Origin: Lentisphaeria bacterium
GTDB lineage: Bacteria > Verrucomicrobiota > Lentisphaeria > Victivallales > Victivallaceae
Assembly (NCBI GenBank): GCA_018265615.1
Contig: JABLYX010000026.1
Location: forward strand, 1 to 59,160
Length of the DNA: 59,160 nucleotides
Direction: 5' to 3'
The stretch's first letter is position 1. Each line of letters starts with the position of its first letter. The notes below the pieces were generated by a model. The model did no database searches, was not told where the DNA came from, and worked only from the letters and a program-made list of their open reading frames with translations. The position numbers and the translations under genes were made by a program. Shown here piece by piece: positions 48,241 through 56,843 of the stretch.

Positions 48241-49287
48241 TTACTTGCCGCAGGGCTTCCCCTGACAGTTCTTGCTGCCGTCGCACATCTCGCAGATGCC
48301 GTTCGGCAGTTCGTCCTTTTCGAAGTAATCCCTGATGTTCTCGAGCGTGACGGTCGCGATGTTGCGGACCGCTTCGCGCGTGAAGAACGCCTGGTGCGAC
48401 GTGACCAGCACATTCGGGAAGGTCAGCAGCCGCGCGAGCACATCATCGATGATCGGGCCGTTCGAACGGTCCTCGAAGAAGTAGTCGCCCTCCTCCTCGT
48501 AGACGTCGAGGCAGGCGCCGCCGATTCTGCCGCTCTTCAGCCCTTCGATCAGGGCGGCGGTGTCGATCAGCTTGCCGCGGCTCGTGTTGATGATGTAGAC
48601 GCCCTGCTTCATCTCCGAGATCGCCTGCTCGTTGATCATGTGCACATTATCCTTTGTCAGGGGGCAGTGCAGCGAGATCACGTCGGACTCGCGGTAGAGC
48701 GTGTCGAGCGTAACATATTCGATGTGAAGCTTTTCCGCCGCCGCCTTGTTCGGATACATGTCATATGCGAGAATGCGCACGCCGTACCCCTGAAGGATCT
48801 CAGCGAACACCTGGCCGATCTTGCCGGTTCCGATGATCCCCACGGTTTTGCCGCGCAGGTCGAAGCCGATCAGTCCGTTGATCGAGAAATTATTCTCGCG
48901 CACGCGGTTGTAGGCGCGGTGCAGCGACCGGTTCAGCGTCATGAACATCGCGAGCGCATATTCCGCGACGGCGTAGGGCGAGTAGCCCGGAACCCGGACC
49001 ACGACCATCTTTCCGTAGGCGGCGGCGAGGTCGACGTTGTTGTACCCCGCGCAGCGCATCGCGATCATCTGAACCTTTTCCTCAGCGAGAACCTTGACTG
49101 TCTCTTTGCCGATGTCGTCGTTCACAAACGCGCAGACGACATCGAACCCGGCGGCCATTTTCGCCGAGGCCGGGTTCAATCTCGCTTCGAAATAGGTGAG
49201 CTCGAACCCGAAGTTTTTGTTTGCTTCATCGAACGACCTGCGGTCGTACGGCTTCGTGTCGAAAAACGCAACTTTGATTTTTTCCAT
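48241..49287 (-). CDS. ldhA: D-lactate dehydrogenase-type 2-hydroxyacid dehydrogenase
   Basis: A 348-residue NAD-dependent enzyme interconverting pyruvate and D-lactate. The Rossmann motif GTGKIGQVF is at 153-161. Catalytic Arg237 (NTSRGKL), the Glu in VYEEEGDYFF and His298 (TSHQAFFT) are present, and RCAGYNNVDL and YSPYAVAEYAL are typical of fermentative LdhA. The start is 49287; a longer frame runs through the promoter. The C-terminal tail adds four Cys (332, 335, 341, 346; CX2CX5CX4C), which is not a feature of the family I know and might bind metal. A single-gene transcript with its own promoter and terminator. Confidence 0.9.
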   Translation of the reverse strand: MEKIKVAFFDTKPYDRRSFDEANKNFGFELTYFEARLNPASAKMAAGFDVVCAFVNDDIGKETVKVLAEEKVQMIAMRCAGYNNVDLAAAYGKMVVVRVPGYSPYAVAEYALAMFMTLNRSLHRAYNRVRENNFSINGLIGFDLRGKTVGIIGTGKIGQVFAEILQGYGVRILAYDMYPNKAAAEKLHIEYVTLDTLYRESDVISLHCPLTKDNVHMINEQAISEMKQGVYIINTSRGKLIDTAALIEGLKSGRIGGACLDVYEEEGDYFFEDRSNGPIIDDVLARLLTFPNVLVTSHQAFFTREAVRNIATVTLENIRDYFEKDELPNGICEMCDGSKNCQGKPCGK

Positions 49288-49310
49288 AATAACGTCCTCC
49301 TCGTTATAAT

Positions 49311-49344
49311 GGGGTAATATAACCCCGTTTTGCGTTTTATGCAA
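49311..49344 (-). promoter_or_regulatory. Promoter of the D-lactate-dehydrogenase-type gene with overlapping dyad
   Basis: On the minus strand TTGCAT (49339-49344) and TATATT (49316-49321) are 17 bases apart. The inverted repeat GGGGT...ACCCC (49311-49326) covers the -10 box and is a plausible repressor site. Confidence 0.55.
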
Positions 49345-49371
49345 CAGAAGCCGCCGGGCATATCTCCATTC

Positions 49372-51354
49372 TTACGGAGTTGCCGTACGCATGATGTCCT
49401 CCTGCGAAACCGGGGAGGTGAGCGGCTCCTTCAGAATGAATTTTTCCAGCTTCGGATTCGGCGGCAGCCAGTTCAGCTTGCGCGCCTCCGCCGCCATCGG
49501 GGCGTCTCCGTTGTCGCAGAGCATCTGGAAGTATCCGTTCGCTTCATCGGGGTGGCGGTCCTTGAGGATGAATCCGGCGGCCCAGAAGCTCGCCGAACGG
49601 AGCGCGGGGTTCTCCGCCAGCGCCCCGGCCCGCGCGAAGAAGTCGGCGGCGTTGCGGCGGTAGTGGAAACGCCGGGTTATGCGGTTCAGGTTCGGCAGCG
49701 GAACGCTCCAGTTCAGCAGCTCCGTCCCGCGCGGCCTGTCGAAGAATCTCCACTCTTCGCCGACCGGATATTGGCCGTCCCGCCATTTCTGAGTCGGCAG
49801 CTCCTCATGATTCCCGCCCATGTAGAAATGATCCGGTTCGAGCTCCGTTGCGCGCAGTTCGAACCCTTTCCGGCGCAGGATGCGGCCGAGTTGGAACAGC
49901 GCGAGCGCGCGTTCATCCTTCGACAGCGACAGCGTGTTCGCTTTCAGGTTCGCGGCGAGATAGAGGTCGTGGATCGGCCGGATTTCCGGCGGAAAGAATT
50001 CCGAGGCCTCGCGGACCCGGTACTCCCGCATGAGCCGCCTCGCCAGCAGATAGCGCAGGCGCTGCCGGCTGCTGTTCTTCGGGTCGGCAGCGTGGTTGCG
50101 GCAATACTCGATCAGCTTGTCGGTCGGAAGCAGCTGTTCGGCGACGACGGCGGCGTCGAGCCAGCTTTCGGACTGCATGAAAGCGTGGAGCGCTTCAAGG
50201 AAATCCTGCTGGTCAACCCGTACTGTTCCCAACACTCCCTGCACTTCCTCCGGAAAGTTCGGAATTTGATCTTTCGTCTGATAGAACGTCCCCTTTTCCG
50301 CATCGGGAAATTTCCACGCCGGAGTGCTTTGCTTCCGGTAGCTGCTCAGCCATTTCGAAAGCTTCTCCGCCGCGAGCTTCTGATTTCCCTCCCGCTTTGC
50401 GAAACGGGCCTCCAGATAGAGGCGGACCAGGGAGTCCTCCGGCAATTTCGGCAGCAGCGCCCGGCAGGTGTCAAGCCGGTTCTGAAAATAACAGCCTGCC
50501 GCGAGACGCTCCAGAATCAGCGGCCGGCAATCGTCCGGAAGCTTTTCGAGGATCGGGAGCGGATCGAACACAAGGAGCGCGATTTCCCGCAGCAGCGGAT
50601 CCTTCAGCATGCGCTCTTCATCCTGTTTGCGCGCCTCGGCGGCAAGCCGAGTGAAATTCTTCTCCCAGAGCGGCGTGATCCGGTCGGCGGCGAGGTAGCG
50701 GAGTTTATCGAACGGATTATCGGCGAGCAGCCAGTTCAGCCGTCCGCTGCGCTCGGCAAGTCCGCACGAGTCGGCAAATCCGGCCGTTTTGGCGAGCCGC
50801 AGCTCCCGGTAGTGTTTATAGGCCTGGCCGGCGCTTCGTTTCATCGCGAGGTTGCCGAGCATGTAGTGCACCCAGGTGGTGCGGAATTTCCGCGTTTCGG
50901 CCGGGAGGGCGAGCAGCTCCTTCCAGGCTTCCGGCTCCAGGCATGCCGGATCTTTCCGCATTTCGGCGTATCCGGCGGAGTAGAGATAAAATTCACGCAG
51001 CTGCGGGGGTAGGGACGCGGCGTTGAATTGCGGGGCGTCGCCGGCGCGGCAGGCCTTGTCAAATGCGAGATAGGCATCAAGCGCCTCCTTTTTCCGCTCT
51101 GCCGGCAATGCGGCTGCGGCGGCAGGGAAGTCGTTCCGGGTTGCGTCCGGCGTGGAGAGCCCGCCTGATTCCGGCAGCTCTCCTGCCCATGCGTCGGGAT
51201 AAAAATGACGCCCGAGCAATTCGAGATCATATGCGTATTTGAAGTCCGGCATCCGCGGGGCTTCCGAGGCGAGATAGGAAGAGGGAAAGTACGGTCCGCA
51301 GCCGATGGCGGCGGCGGAGAGGCCCAGCATCAGGGTGGTCAGCAGGTGTTTCAT
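49372..51354 (-). CDS. Large helical-repeat lipoprotein coupled to DUF3142
   Basis: A 660-residue exported protein with a lipoprotein-type signal (LLTTLMLGLSAAAIGC). I do not recognise a family. The sequence looks like an all-helical repeat solenoid of TPR/Sel1 style (examples: DAYLAFDKACRAGDAP, YMLGNLAMKRSAGQAYKHYREL, ILERLAAGCYFQNRLDTCRALL, LEARFAKREGNQKLAAEKLSKW). It overlaps the stop of the DUF3142 gene as ATGA, so synthesis of the two is coupled and they may act together in the periplasm. The D-lactate-dehydrogenase-type gene downstream has its own promoter. Confidence 0.7.
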   Translation of the reverse strand: MKHLLTTLMLGLSAAAIGCGPYFPSSYLASEAPRMPDFKYAYDLELLGRHFYPDAWAGELPESGGLSTPDATRNDFPAAAAALPAERKKEALDAYLAFDKACRAGDAPQFNAASLPPQLREFYLYSAGYAEMRKDPACLEPEAWKELLALPAETRKFRTTWVHYMLGNLAMKRSAGQAYKHYRELRLAKTAGFADSCGLAERSGRLNWLLADNPFDKLRYLAADRITPLWEKNFTRLAAEARKQDEERMLKDPLLREIALLVFDPLPILEKLPDDCRPLILERLAAGCYFQNRLDTCRALLPKLPEDSLVRLYLEARFAKREGNQKLAAEKLSKWLSSYRKQSTPAWKFPDAEKGTFYQTKDQIPNFPEEVQGVLGTVRVDQQDFLEALHAFMQSESWLDAAVVAEQLLPTDKLIEYCRNHAADPKNSSRQRLRYLLARRLMREYRVREASEFFPPEIRPIHDLYLAANLKANTLSLSKDERALALFQLGRILRRKGFELRATELEPDHFYMGGNHEELPTQKWRDGQYPVGEEWRFFDRPRGTELLNWSVPLPNLNRITRRFHYRRNAADFFARAGALAENPALRSASFWAAGFILKDRHPDEANGYFQMLCDNGDAPMAAEARKLNWLPPNPKLEKFILKEPLTSPVSQEDIMRTATP

Positions 51355-52505
51355 GGTTGTATCTCCTTCACAACAGGGTGATTGGTTTCATCGACGAGAA
51401 AGGTGGCGGCGCGGACCGGCGTGCCGCAGCCGGGGAATGCGACGGAAAGCCGGTCCGGCAGGATGCCGAACGGAGCCTCCCGAGGGCGGCGCTCCGTGCC
51501 CGGAGCGGGTTCGAATTCTCCGGTTCCGGACGGCCACTTCAGTGTGAGTTCGACCGGTTCGAGCCGGAGCTGCGATTGCGGCGTGATCCAGAGCTCAAGC
51601 GCGTTTTTCGCAACCCGGCGCAATTCGATGTCCAGCCGCGGGGAGGGGCTCTTCCCCTGCTCGAGCGCTTCGAGGGTGGTGCGGTCGTAGCAGAGCCGGT
51701 CGCCTTCGACCGGCAACCGGAACCAGATCATCCTGAGATCGGAATTTTCCCGGATCAATCCGGCAAGCAGCTTCAGCTCCGGCGCGGCAAGACGGCTCCG
51801 GTAACGGTTCCCGGGCGGCGCCGCCCCCTCGGCGCTGATTGCCGCAAAACTGCCGTCCTGCCCGAATGAGAGCCGGTACGCATAGGCCGGCAGCGCGATG
51901 CGGAACGGCCTGCCGAGCTGCCGGGCGCGCCGGATCGCCGTCCGGGCGGCCTCTCCGTCAAGCAGGGAATACCGGTCATCGATATGTGCCGGGACGTCGA
52001 GCCCGTGCAGCTGCAGCACATAATAGTCGGCAAACTGCGCGACGGCGGCGAACTCCTTTCGCCCGAGATGGCACGGCAGCGCGGTCAGCGACAGCTCGTT
52101 CACCTCCGGGGGGAGGGCGCGCTTCAGCGTTTCAAGCAGCTTTGCATATTCTTCGAGCCGGCGTTCCGGCACGTCGATGTCGAGCTGGACCTTTGCGCAG
52201 CCGTTCCGGGTGATTTCGGCGGCGAGCCGTTGGAATCCGGCCGGATTCAAGGCTCCGGCCCGGAGCCGGAACACGGCGGTGACCTCTTCCTTTTTCCAGA
52301 TACCGGCCGGGGCATCGGAGCGTTCCGTCCGGCTCCCGGAGAGTTCCGCCGCGAAAATCAGCAGCGGCCGGCCGCACTGCCCCGCCGCCTGTCTGACAGC
52401 CGGGGTCCAACTCCGCTGCCAGAGATAGTATGCCGGTTCCGCCGCCGGGCCCGCCGCGGTGGAAAACAGCAGAAGAAACAGAATTGAAAACTGGAACGGC
52501 TTCAA
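51351..52505 (-). CDS. DUF3142 family secreted protein
   Basis: About 384 residues. The likely start is a TTG at 52505 with GAGAGG ten bases before it, giving the signal peptide MKPFQFSILFLLLFSTAAG; the frame is open to 52559 but without a ribosome site. The DUF3142 hallmarks are VQLDIDVPERRLEEYAKLL, ELSLTALPCHLGR and YYVLQLHGLDVP, with RPFRIALPAYAYRL following. The family fold resembles a TIM barrel and may be a glycosidase relative, but no activity is established. It is translationally coupled to a 660-residue lipoprotein. Confidence 0.78.
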   Translation of the reverse strand: MKPFQFSILFLLLFSTAAGPAAEPAYYLWQRSWTPAVRQAAGQCGRPLLIFAAELSGSRTERSDAPAGIWKKEEVTAVFRLRAGALNPAGFQRLAAEITRNGCAKVQLDIDVPERRLEEYAKLLETLKRALPPEVNELSLTALPCHLGRKEFAAVAQFADYYVLQLHGLDVPAHIDDRYSLLDGEAARTAIRRARQLGRPFRIALPAYAYRLSFGQDGSFAAISAEGAAPPGNRYRSRLAAPELKLLAGLIRENSDLRMIWFRLPVEGDRLCYDRTTLEALEQGKSPSPRLDIELRRVAKNALELWITPQSQLRLEPVELTLKWPSGTGEFEPAPGTERRPREAPFGILPDRLSVAFPGCGTPVRAATFLVDETNHPVVKEIQP

Positions 52506-52643
52506 TGCGGGAAATCCTCTCTTTTGTGCGTAATCTACATAGCGGGGAGGAAAATACAAGCAGTGCCCGGACTATTTCCGGCTTTTTTTCAATCCGGGAA
52601 CAATATAAACGGAAGAATCCGCGTTATTTTAAGGTAAACGGGC

Positions 52644-52688
52644 TTGAAAAATCCAAAATCCCGGCTATATTCCTTAGGATAACCTAAG
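52644..52688 (+). promoter_or_regulatory. Promoter and operator of the TolC-type gene
   Basis: TTGAAA (52644-52649) and TATATT (52666-52671) are 16 bases apart. A perfect dyad CTTAGG-ATAA-CCTAAG (52673-52688) covers the expected transcription start, an arrangement typical of repression. Confidence 0.6.
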
Positions 52689-52741
52689 AGTGCAAAAATA
52701 ACAAGAACGTTTCGGATTCTTTATACAGTTTTTTGGGGGTA

Positions 52742-54484
52742 ATGAGAAGTATGGAGTTGAAACACGTATTCAGGGTCGGTGCATTCGGTCTTCTGCTGGC
52801 GGCAGCCGGCGGGTGTTACGAGTATCCGGCGCCGCCGTCCGCCACGATGGGGGAGTCCTATACGCAGCGCAAGCAGGACGGGGCGGACAAGCTGCTGGAC
52901 AACATCACGGACCTGACGCTTGCCGACGCACAGCGTATTGCAATCAAAAACAACCCGACCTACATAGCCGCATACCACTCGGTCAATGCGGCGCGGATGC
53001 GCTATCTGCAGGCATGGGGCGCTTATTCGCCGACCGTCGGCGCGAGCTTCTCGCTGGGGGACAAGCAGAGTTGGACGCGCCGGCCGCATAATATCACCGG
53101 CACGCCTTCCCGCACGGAAGGCATCACCACGAGTACGAGCCTGAATGTGAACTGGGTGCTGTTCGACGGCCTGGCGCGTGAATTCTCCGTGCTGATCTAC
53201 AAGCACAACTTCAATTACCAGCAGATGCTGGAAGACGACGAGGCCCGCACGATGATGCGCGCGGTCGCCTACGCCTACAATACCGTGCTGCTCTCGATCG
53301 AGAACAAGCGGATCGCGGAAGAAGACCGCGACTTCCAGCAGTCGAGTCTGCGCGACACCCGGCTGAAGTATCAGGCCGGTGCGGTTCCGCTTTCGGACGT
53401 GCTGAACTTCGAAATCGCGATGAACTCCGCCGAGACGAACCTGATCAGCGCCGATTACCAGTATGAAACCGCGATTTATGCGCTGGCGGTGCTGATGGGG
53501 TATCCGGAAGGGACGTTCCCGAAGGAGCTGAAATTCCCGTCCGACTTCAAGACGAACTTCACCGACCTGCCGTCCGTCGACGTCTATCTCGATACGGCGC
53601 TGGCGAACCGCCCGGACCTCAAGGGATACCGCGAGCAGCTCGAAGTTGCGAAATATCAGATGTACCAGACCTGGAGCTCCTACTCTCCGACGGTCAGCGC
53701 CTATTTCAACATGGCGTACGGGACGAACTTCAGCCGCAGCAAAGGGTGGGAGGGCAGCAGCCACAACGGGGACAGCTCTTACAGCGAATCGCCGTCGATC
53801 GGCTACGGGCTGACTGCCGACTGGACGATTTTCAACGGCCTGATCCGCGAGAACAAGATCCGTGAATACAAAGCGAATCTCGCGGTTGCCGAGTTTACGG
53901 TCGCGGCCAAGTGGCTCGAGGTCGTAAGCGAGGTCCGTACGGCGTATGCGAACTATGTGCAGAGCGTGAAGCAGACCCGCATCTTCGAAAAGACCCGCGA
54001 TCTCTCCGCCCAGCAGCGTGACCTTGTCGACGAAGGGTACAAGGCCGGCAATACCGAGCTGACCCGTCTGAACGAAGCGCAGCGCGACCTCGTCGAGGCG
54101 GAGACCAATCTCGCGAGCAGCTACATCAATATCCAGAATGCGAAAGCACAGCTTGATGCGGCTGTCGCGGCGAATTCCGCGGCTTATTACCGCGATCCGG
54201 AGAACACGGCTCCGGGTGAAATCAGGAACACGCCGGTCGCCTTGGGCGATGAGAAGATTCCGGCGGGTGAGACGAAGGAGACCGACCCGGCGCCGGCTCC
54301 GGCCGATCAGAGCATGATTCCGCCGGCGGACGGCAAGTCGATGATGGATTCCGGCTTGAAGGCTCCGGCGAATCAGAGCAAGATTCCGCCGGCGGCCCGC
54401 AATCCGGAGATCGTGGTGGAAGAGCCGGCGGTGACGCCTCCGGCGATTCCGGCGGATCCGACCAGGGCGCCGGAGAAGAAGTGA
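52742..54484 (+). CDS. TolC-family outer-membrane channel protein
   Basis: About 580 residues. The start is 52742 or 52751; both follow a G-rich site. A lipoprotein-type signal (GLLLAAAGGC) precedes two outer-membrane-efflux-protein repeats of long helices and strands (LTLADAQRIAIKNNPTYIAA onward; second from LPSVDVYLDTALANRPDLKG). This makes it a TolC-like trimeric channel. The last 75 residues are Pro-rich with a duplicated motif (ADQSMIPPA and ANQSKIPPA), an unusual extension. No inner-membrane pump or adaptor gene is adjacent. A clear terminator follows 20 bases after the stop. Confidence 0.88.
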   Translation: MRSMELKHVFRVGAFGLLLAAAGGCYEYPAPPSATMGESYTQRKQDGADKLLDNITDLTLADAQRIAIKNNPTYIAAYHSVNAARMRYLQAWGAYSPTVGASFSLGDKQSWTRRPHNITGTPSRTEGITTSTSLNVNWVLFDGLAREFSVLIYKHNFNYQQMLEDDEARTMMRAVAYAYNTVLLSIENKRIAEEDRDFQQSSLRDTRLKYQAGAVPLSDVLNFEIAMNSAETNLISADYQYETAIYALAVLMGYPEGTFPKELKFPSDFKTNFTDLPSVDVYLDTALANRPDLKGYREQLEVAKYQMYQTWSSYSPTVSAYFNMAYGTNFSRSKGWEGSSHNGDSSYSESPSIGYGLTADWTIFNGLIRENKIREYKANLAVAEFTVAAKWLEVVSEVRTAYANYVQSVKQTRIFEKTRDLSAQQRDLVDEGYKAGNTELTRLNEAQRDLVEAETNLASSYINIQNAKAQLDAAVAANSAAYYRDPENTAPGEIRNTPVALGDEKIPAGETKETDPAPAPADQSMIPPADGKSMMDSGLKAPANQSKIPPAARNPEIVVEEPAVTPPAIPADPTRAPEKK

Positions 54485-54504
54485 CTTGCACATGCTTTTC
54501 TGCA

Positions 54505-54530
54505 ACCGTCGGATCCCTCCGACGGTTTTT
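54505..54530 (+). terminator. Intrinsic terminator after the TolC-type gene
   Basis: A perfect 9-bp stem ACCGTCGGA/TCCGACGGT with loop TCCC is followed by TTTT. Confidence 0.88.
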
Positions 54531-54537
54531 GCGTGTT

Positions 54538-54566
54538 TTGACGCCGGCATAAGAAGGCGCTTTATT
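54538..54566 (+). promoter_or_regulatory. Promoter of the def operon
   Basis: TTGACG (54538-54543) and TTTATT (54561-54566) are 17 bases apart, just after the terminator and 23 bases before def. Confidence 0.5.
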
Positions 54567-54588
54567 TTGTAGAAGAACAGGAGGCAGA

Positions 54589-55182
54589 ATGCTTTTCAGA
54601 AATAAGAAACGTTACGTTGTCCATACGATGGGAGACCCCGTCCTGCGCGAGGTCGCACGGCCGGTGGGGGCGGTCACTCCGGAGCTGCGCCAGCTCGCAT
54701 TGAAAATGATCGAGGTGGTGCAGGCGTTTGAAGGCGTCGGCCTCGCCGCGCCGCAGATCGGGGAGTCGGTCCGGATGGTTGCGTTCAATCTGCCGATGGA
54801 GTCGATGAGTGACACGCCGAGCCCGGGAGAGGAAAAGCTGCTGCCGAAGATGCCGTTTGTGGTTGTCAATCCGGAGATCATCTCCGCTTCTCCTGATACG
54901 GAAACCCGGGACGAGGGGTGTCTTTCCCTGCCTGATGTATGGGCTCCCGTGGAGCGGCCGTCCCGGGTGTTCTTCCGGGCCGTGACGGTTGACGGGGAGC
55001 TGATCGAATGCGAGTGCGGCGGCCTGCTCGGGCGCTGCATCCAGCATGAGCTGGACCATCTCGACGGAAAGCTGTTTGTGGATCGTGTCGAACCAATGGA
55101 GCTCTCAAAGGTGGAGCGCGAACTGCGTCAGATGCGGCGCTATGGGGAGAAGCACCATTTCCACCGGATCAAAGTAAAGTGA
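54589..55182 (+). CDS. def: Peptide deformylase
   Basis: A 197-residue metalloenzyme that removes the formyl group from nascent proteins. All three motifs are present: GVGLAAPQI (49-57), EGCLSLP (Cys111) and QHELDHLDG (His153, Glu154, His157). AGGAGG lies six bases before the start. It opens an operon in which the DUF1189-like gene begins four bases after its stop. Another def copy may exist elsewhere, since fmt and priA-type neighbours common to the main copy are missing here. Confidence 0.96.
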   Translation: MLFRNKKRYVVHTMGDPVLREVARPVGAVTPELRQLALKMIEVVQAFEGVGLAAPQIGESVRMVAFNLPMESMSDTPSPGEEKLLPKMPFVVVNPEIISASPDTETRDEGCLSLPDVWAPVERPSRVFFRAVTVDGELIECECGGLLGRCIQHELDHLDGKLFVDRVEPMELSKVERELRQMRRYGEKHHFHRIKVK

Positions 55183-55186
55183 GTGT

Positions 55187-56098
55187 ATGAAGCAGGTCGG
55201 ATTTTTCAGGGCATTGTGGGGCTGCTGCTGCGGCACGGCGATTTTTGATGAACTGCGTTTCAACAGTTGGGGGCGGGCGCTCCTGCATCTGTTCCTGCTT
55301 TCGGTTTTATGCGCCGCGGCGATTACGTTCGTACAGGGGATGCGGCTCGGGCCGGGGATCCGCGCGGTTGCCGACGGTTTTTTTGATACGTTCGGCGGCG
55401 TGCAGACAGGAAAGATGAGCCTGATTCCTTTGACGGATCCGGACCGGGCGCGTACATTTGATTTCTCGCCGGATGGCGACCGGATCTTTTATTTTCCGTC
55501 TTCGCCGGATGGGGTGCATATTCCGGAGAAGGAGCTGCTGCTGATCAAGTTCGGCGTCATCTGGATGCCGCAAAAAATGGTTTATCTGTTTCACGAGCCG
55601 GGCAGCGACTCCTGGTGGACCGTGGCGCAGGGACGGATGGGGATTCTGAAATTCGGCCAATATTCAACGGAAGAGCTGAAACACTATCTGGCCGGCCTGA
55701 AAGTGGAGGGCCGTTCCGGCGTAGAAGGTGCGACGGCCGATGTAACCCGGGCGGAGGGGCTGCGGATGCTTGCGGTCATGTTCAGCCTCGTTGCTTTGCT
55801 GGGGAATTTCCTGGTGGTGTTCTGGGTTGCGATTCTCTATACGTCGCTGTTTTCGCTGGTTTTCCGGTTTACGGGGGGCGGGCGGCTTCAGACGCTTTCG
55901 TTCAGTGAGTTCTGGAAAATCGGCATTTATGCCGGATTTCCGGTGATGGTGTTCGCCGGTTGTTTCCCGGCGTTCGACCTGCCGCTTTTTCAGTACAGTA
56001 CGGTATATATGGTCGGATTGATGGTCTACTGGCTGTTGATTGTCGGCCGGATCGAACGGGCCGGTTTCGGACCCGAAGGAGGTAAATCCAATGAGTGA
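55187..56098 (+). CDS. DUF1189-like integral membrane protein
   Basis: A 303-residue protein. One helix lies near the N-terminus (LLHLFLLSVLCAAAITFV), followed by an external domain of about 140 residues. At least three C-terminal helices follow (FSLVALLGNFLVVFWVAILYT split from FWKIGIYAGFPVMVFAGCF and TVYMVGLMVYWLLIV). This topology and the FDELRFNSWGRALLH start resemble DUF1189 proteins, though the match is by pattern only. The N-terminus has CCCG. It begins four bases after def and its end overlaps the D123-type gene by eight bases, so the genes are tightly linked. Function unknown. Confidence 0.6.
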   Translation: MKQVGFFRALWGCCCGTAIFDELRFNSWGRALLHLFLLSVLCAAAITFVQGMRLGPGIRAVADGFFDTFGGVQTGKMSLIPLTDPDRARTFDFSPDGDRIFYFPSSPDGVHIPEKELLLIKFGVIWMPQKMVYLFHEPGSDSWWTVAQGRMGILKFGQYSTEELKHYLAGLKVEGRSGVEGATADVTRAEGLRMLAVMFSLVALLGNFLVVFWVAILYTSLFSLVFRFTGGGRLQTLSFSEFWKIGIYAGFPVMVFAGCFPAFDLPLFQYSTVYMVGLMVYWLLIVGRIERAGFGPEGGKSNE

Positions 56099-56822
56099 CG
56101 CGAATGATTTTCTGCGGATGCCGAATTGGTATCCGGTGCTTGCCGGACACACGTTCCTGACATCTTTCGTCAAAATGCGTTCGGATGTGATTGCCGCGCT
56201 TGCCGCCGGTGAGACGGGCGAGAAGGTAAAGGGGGCCGCCGTCCGCTCCATAATCGAGGACCTGCGCCAGCCGCTCGGGGCGATTCCGGGCAATGCGTTT
56301 GTCTGCGTTGACGGCTGTGCGCCTACTGATACGGAGCGTTTCGAGTTGAAGCGCGGCGCTGTCTACTCCCCCGAAAGCGCCTGGAAGTACCTCGCCTTGA
56401 GCCGGAAAGTGCGTGAAGCCGCCGCGGATGGCCGGGCCGAGTACATCTGCCTGAAGCCGTTCCGCCGCATGAACCGGACCCGCGAATTCCGTCTGTTCAT
56501 CCACGAAGGCAAGCTCAATGCGATGAGCCAGTACCATCTGGTACGCCACTTCCGGCGTTTGGAAGGGGTGCGCAACGCCTATTGGGAGCAGGCGGCTGAT
56601 TTTGTGGACAGGATTTCCTGGCTTCTGCCGGTCAAGACCCTTGTCATGGATATCTACTTCACCGGCAGCGGCAAGATTCTGATCATCGACCTGAATCCGT
56701 GGGGAGCGCCGACCGATCCGCTGCTGGTGCGGGATTGGAATCGCGACTGGAGCATTCCGGCCGGAATGCTGCTGATGGAGCCGCCGACCCAGATTCACGG
56801 CGACGTCAACGTATCGTTTTAA
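56091..56822 (+). CDS. CDC123/D123-family ATP-grasp protein
   Basis: A 243-residue bacterial member of the D123 (CDC123) family, preceded by a strong AAGGAGGT site. Motifs are YICLKPFRRMNRTREFRLFIHEGKLNAMSQ (shown here only as family landmarks: KPF, EFRLFIH and SQYHLVRH) and IIDLNPWGAPTDPLL near 200. These correspond to the ATP-grasp nucleotide and metal-binding segments of the family. In eukaryotes CDC123 assembles initiation factor eIF2; bacteria lack eIF2, so the target here must differ. It overlaps the DUF1189-like gene by eight bases and is 21 bases before a GH36-like gene. Family call firm, function unknown. Confidence 0.82.
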   Translation: MSDANDFLRMPNWYPVLAGHTFLTSFVKMRSDVIAALAAGETGEKVKGAAVRSIIEDLRQPLGAIPGNAFVCVDGCAPTDTERFELKRGAVYSPESAWKYLALSRKVREAAADGRAEYICLKPFRRMNRTREFRLFIHEGKLNAMSQYHLVRHFRRLEGVRNAYWEQAADFVDRISWLLPVKTLVMDIYFTGSGKILIIDLNPWGAPTDPLLVRDWNRDWSIPAGMLLMEPPTQIHGDVNVSF

Positions 56823-56843
56823 CCTGTCAGGGAGAGATCGTTC

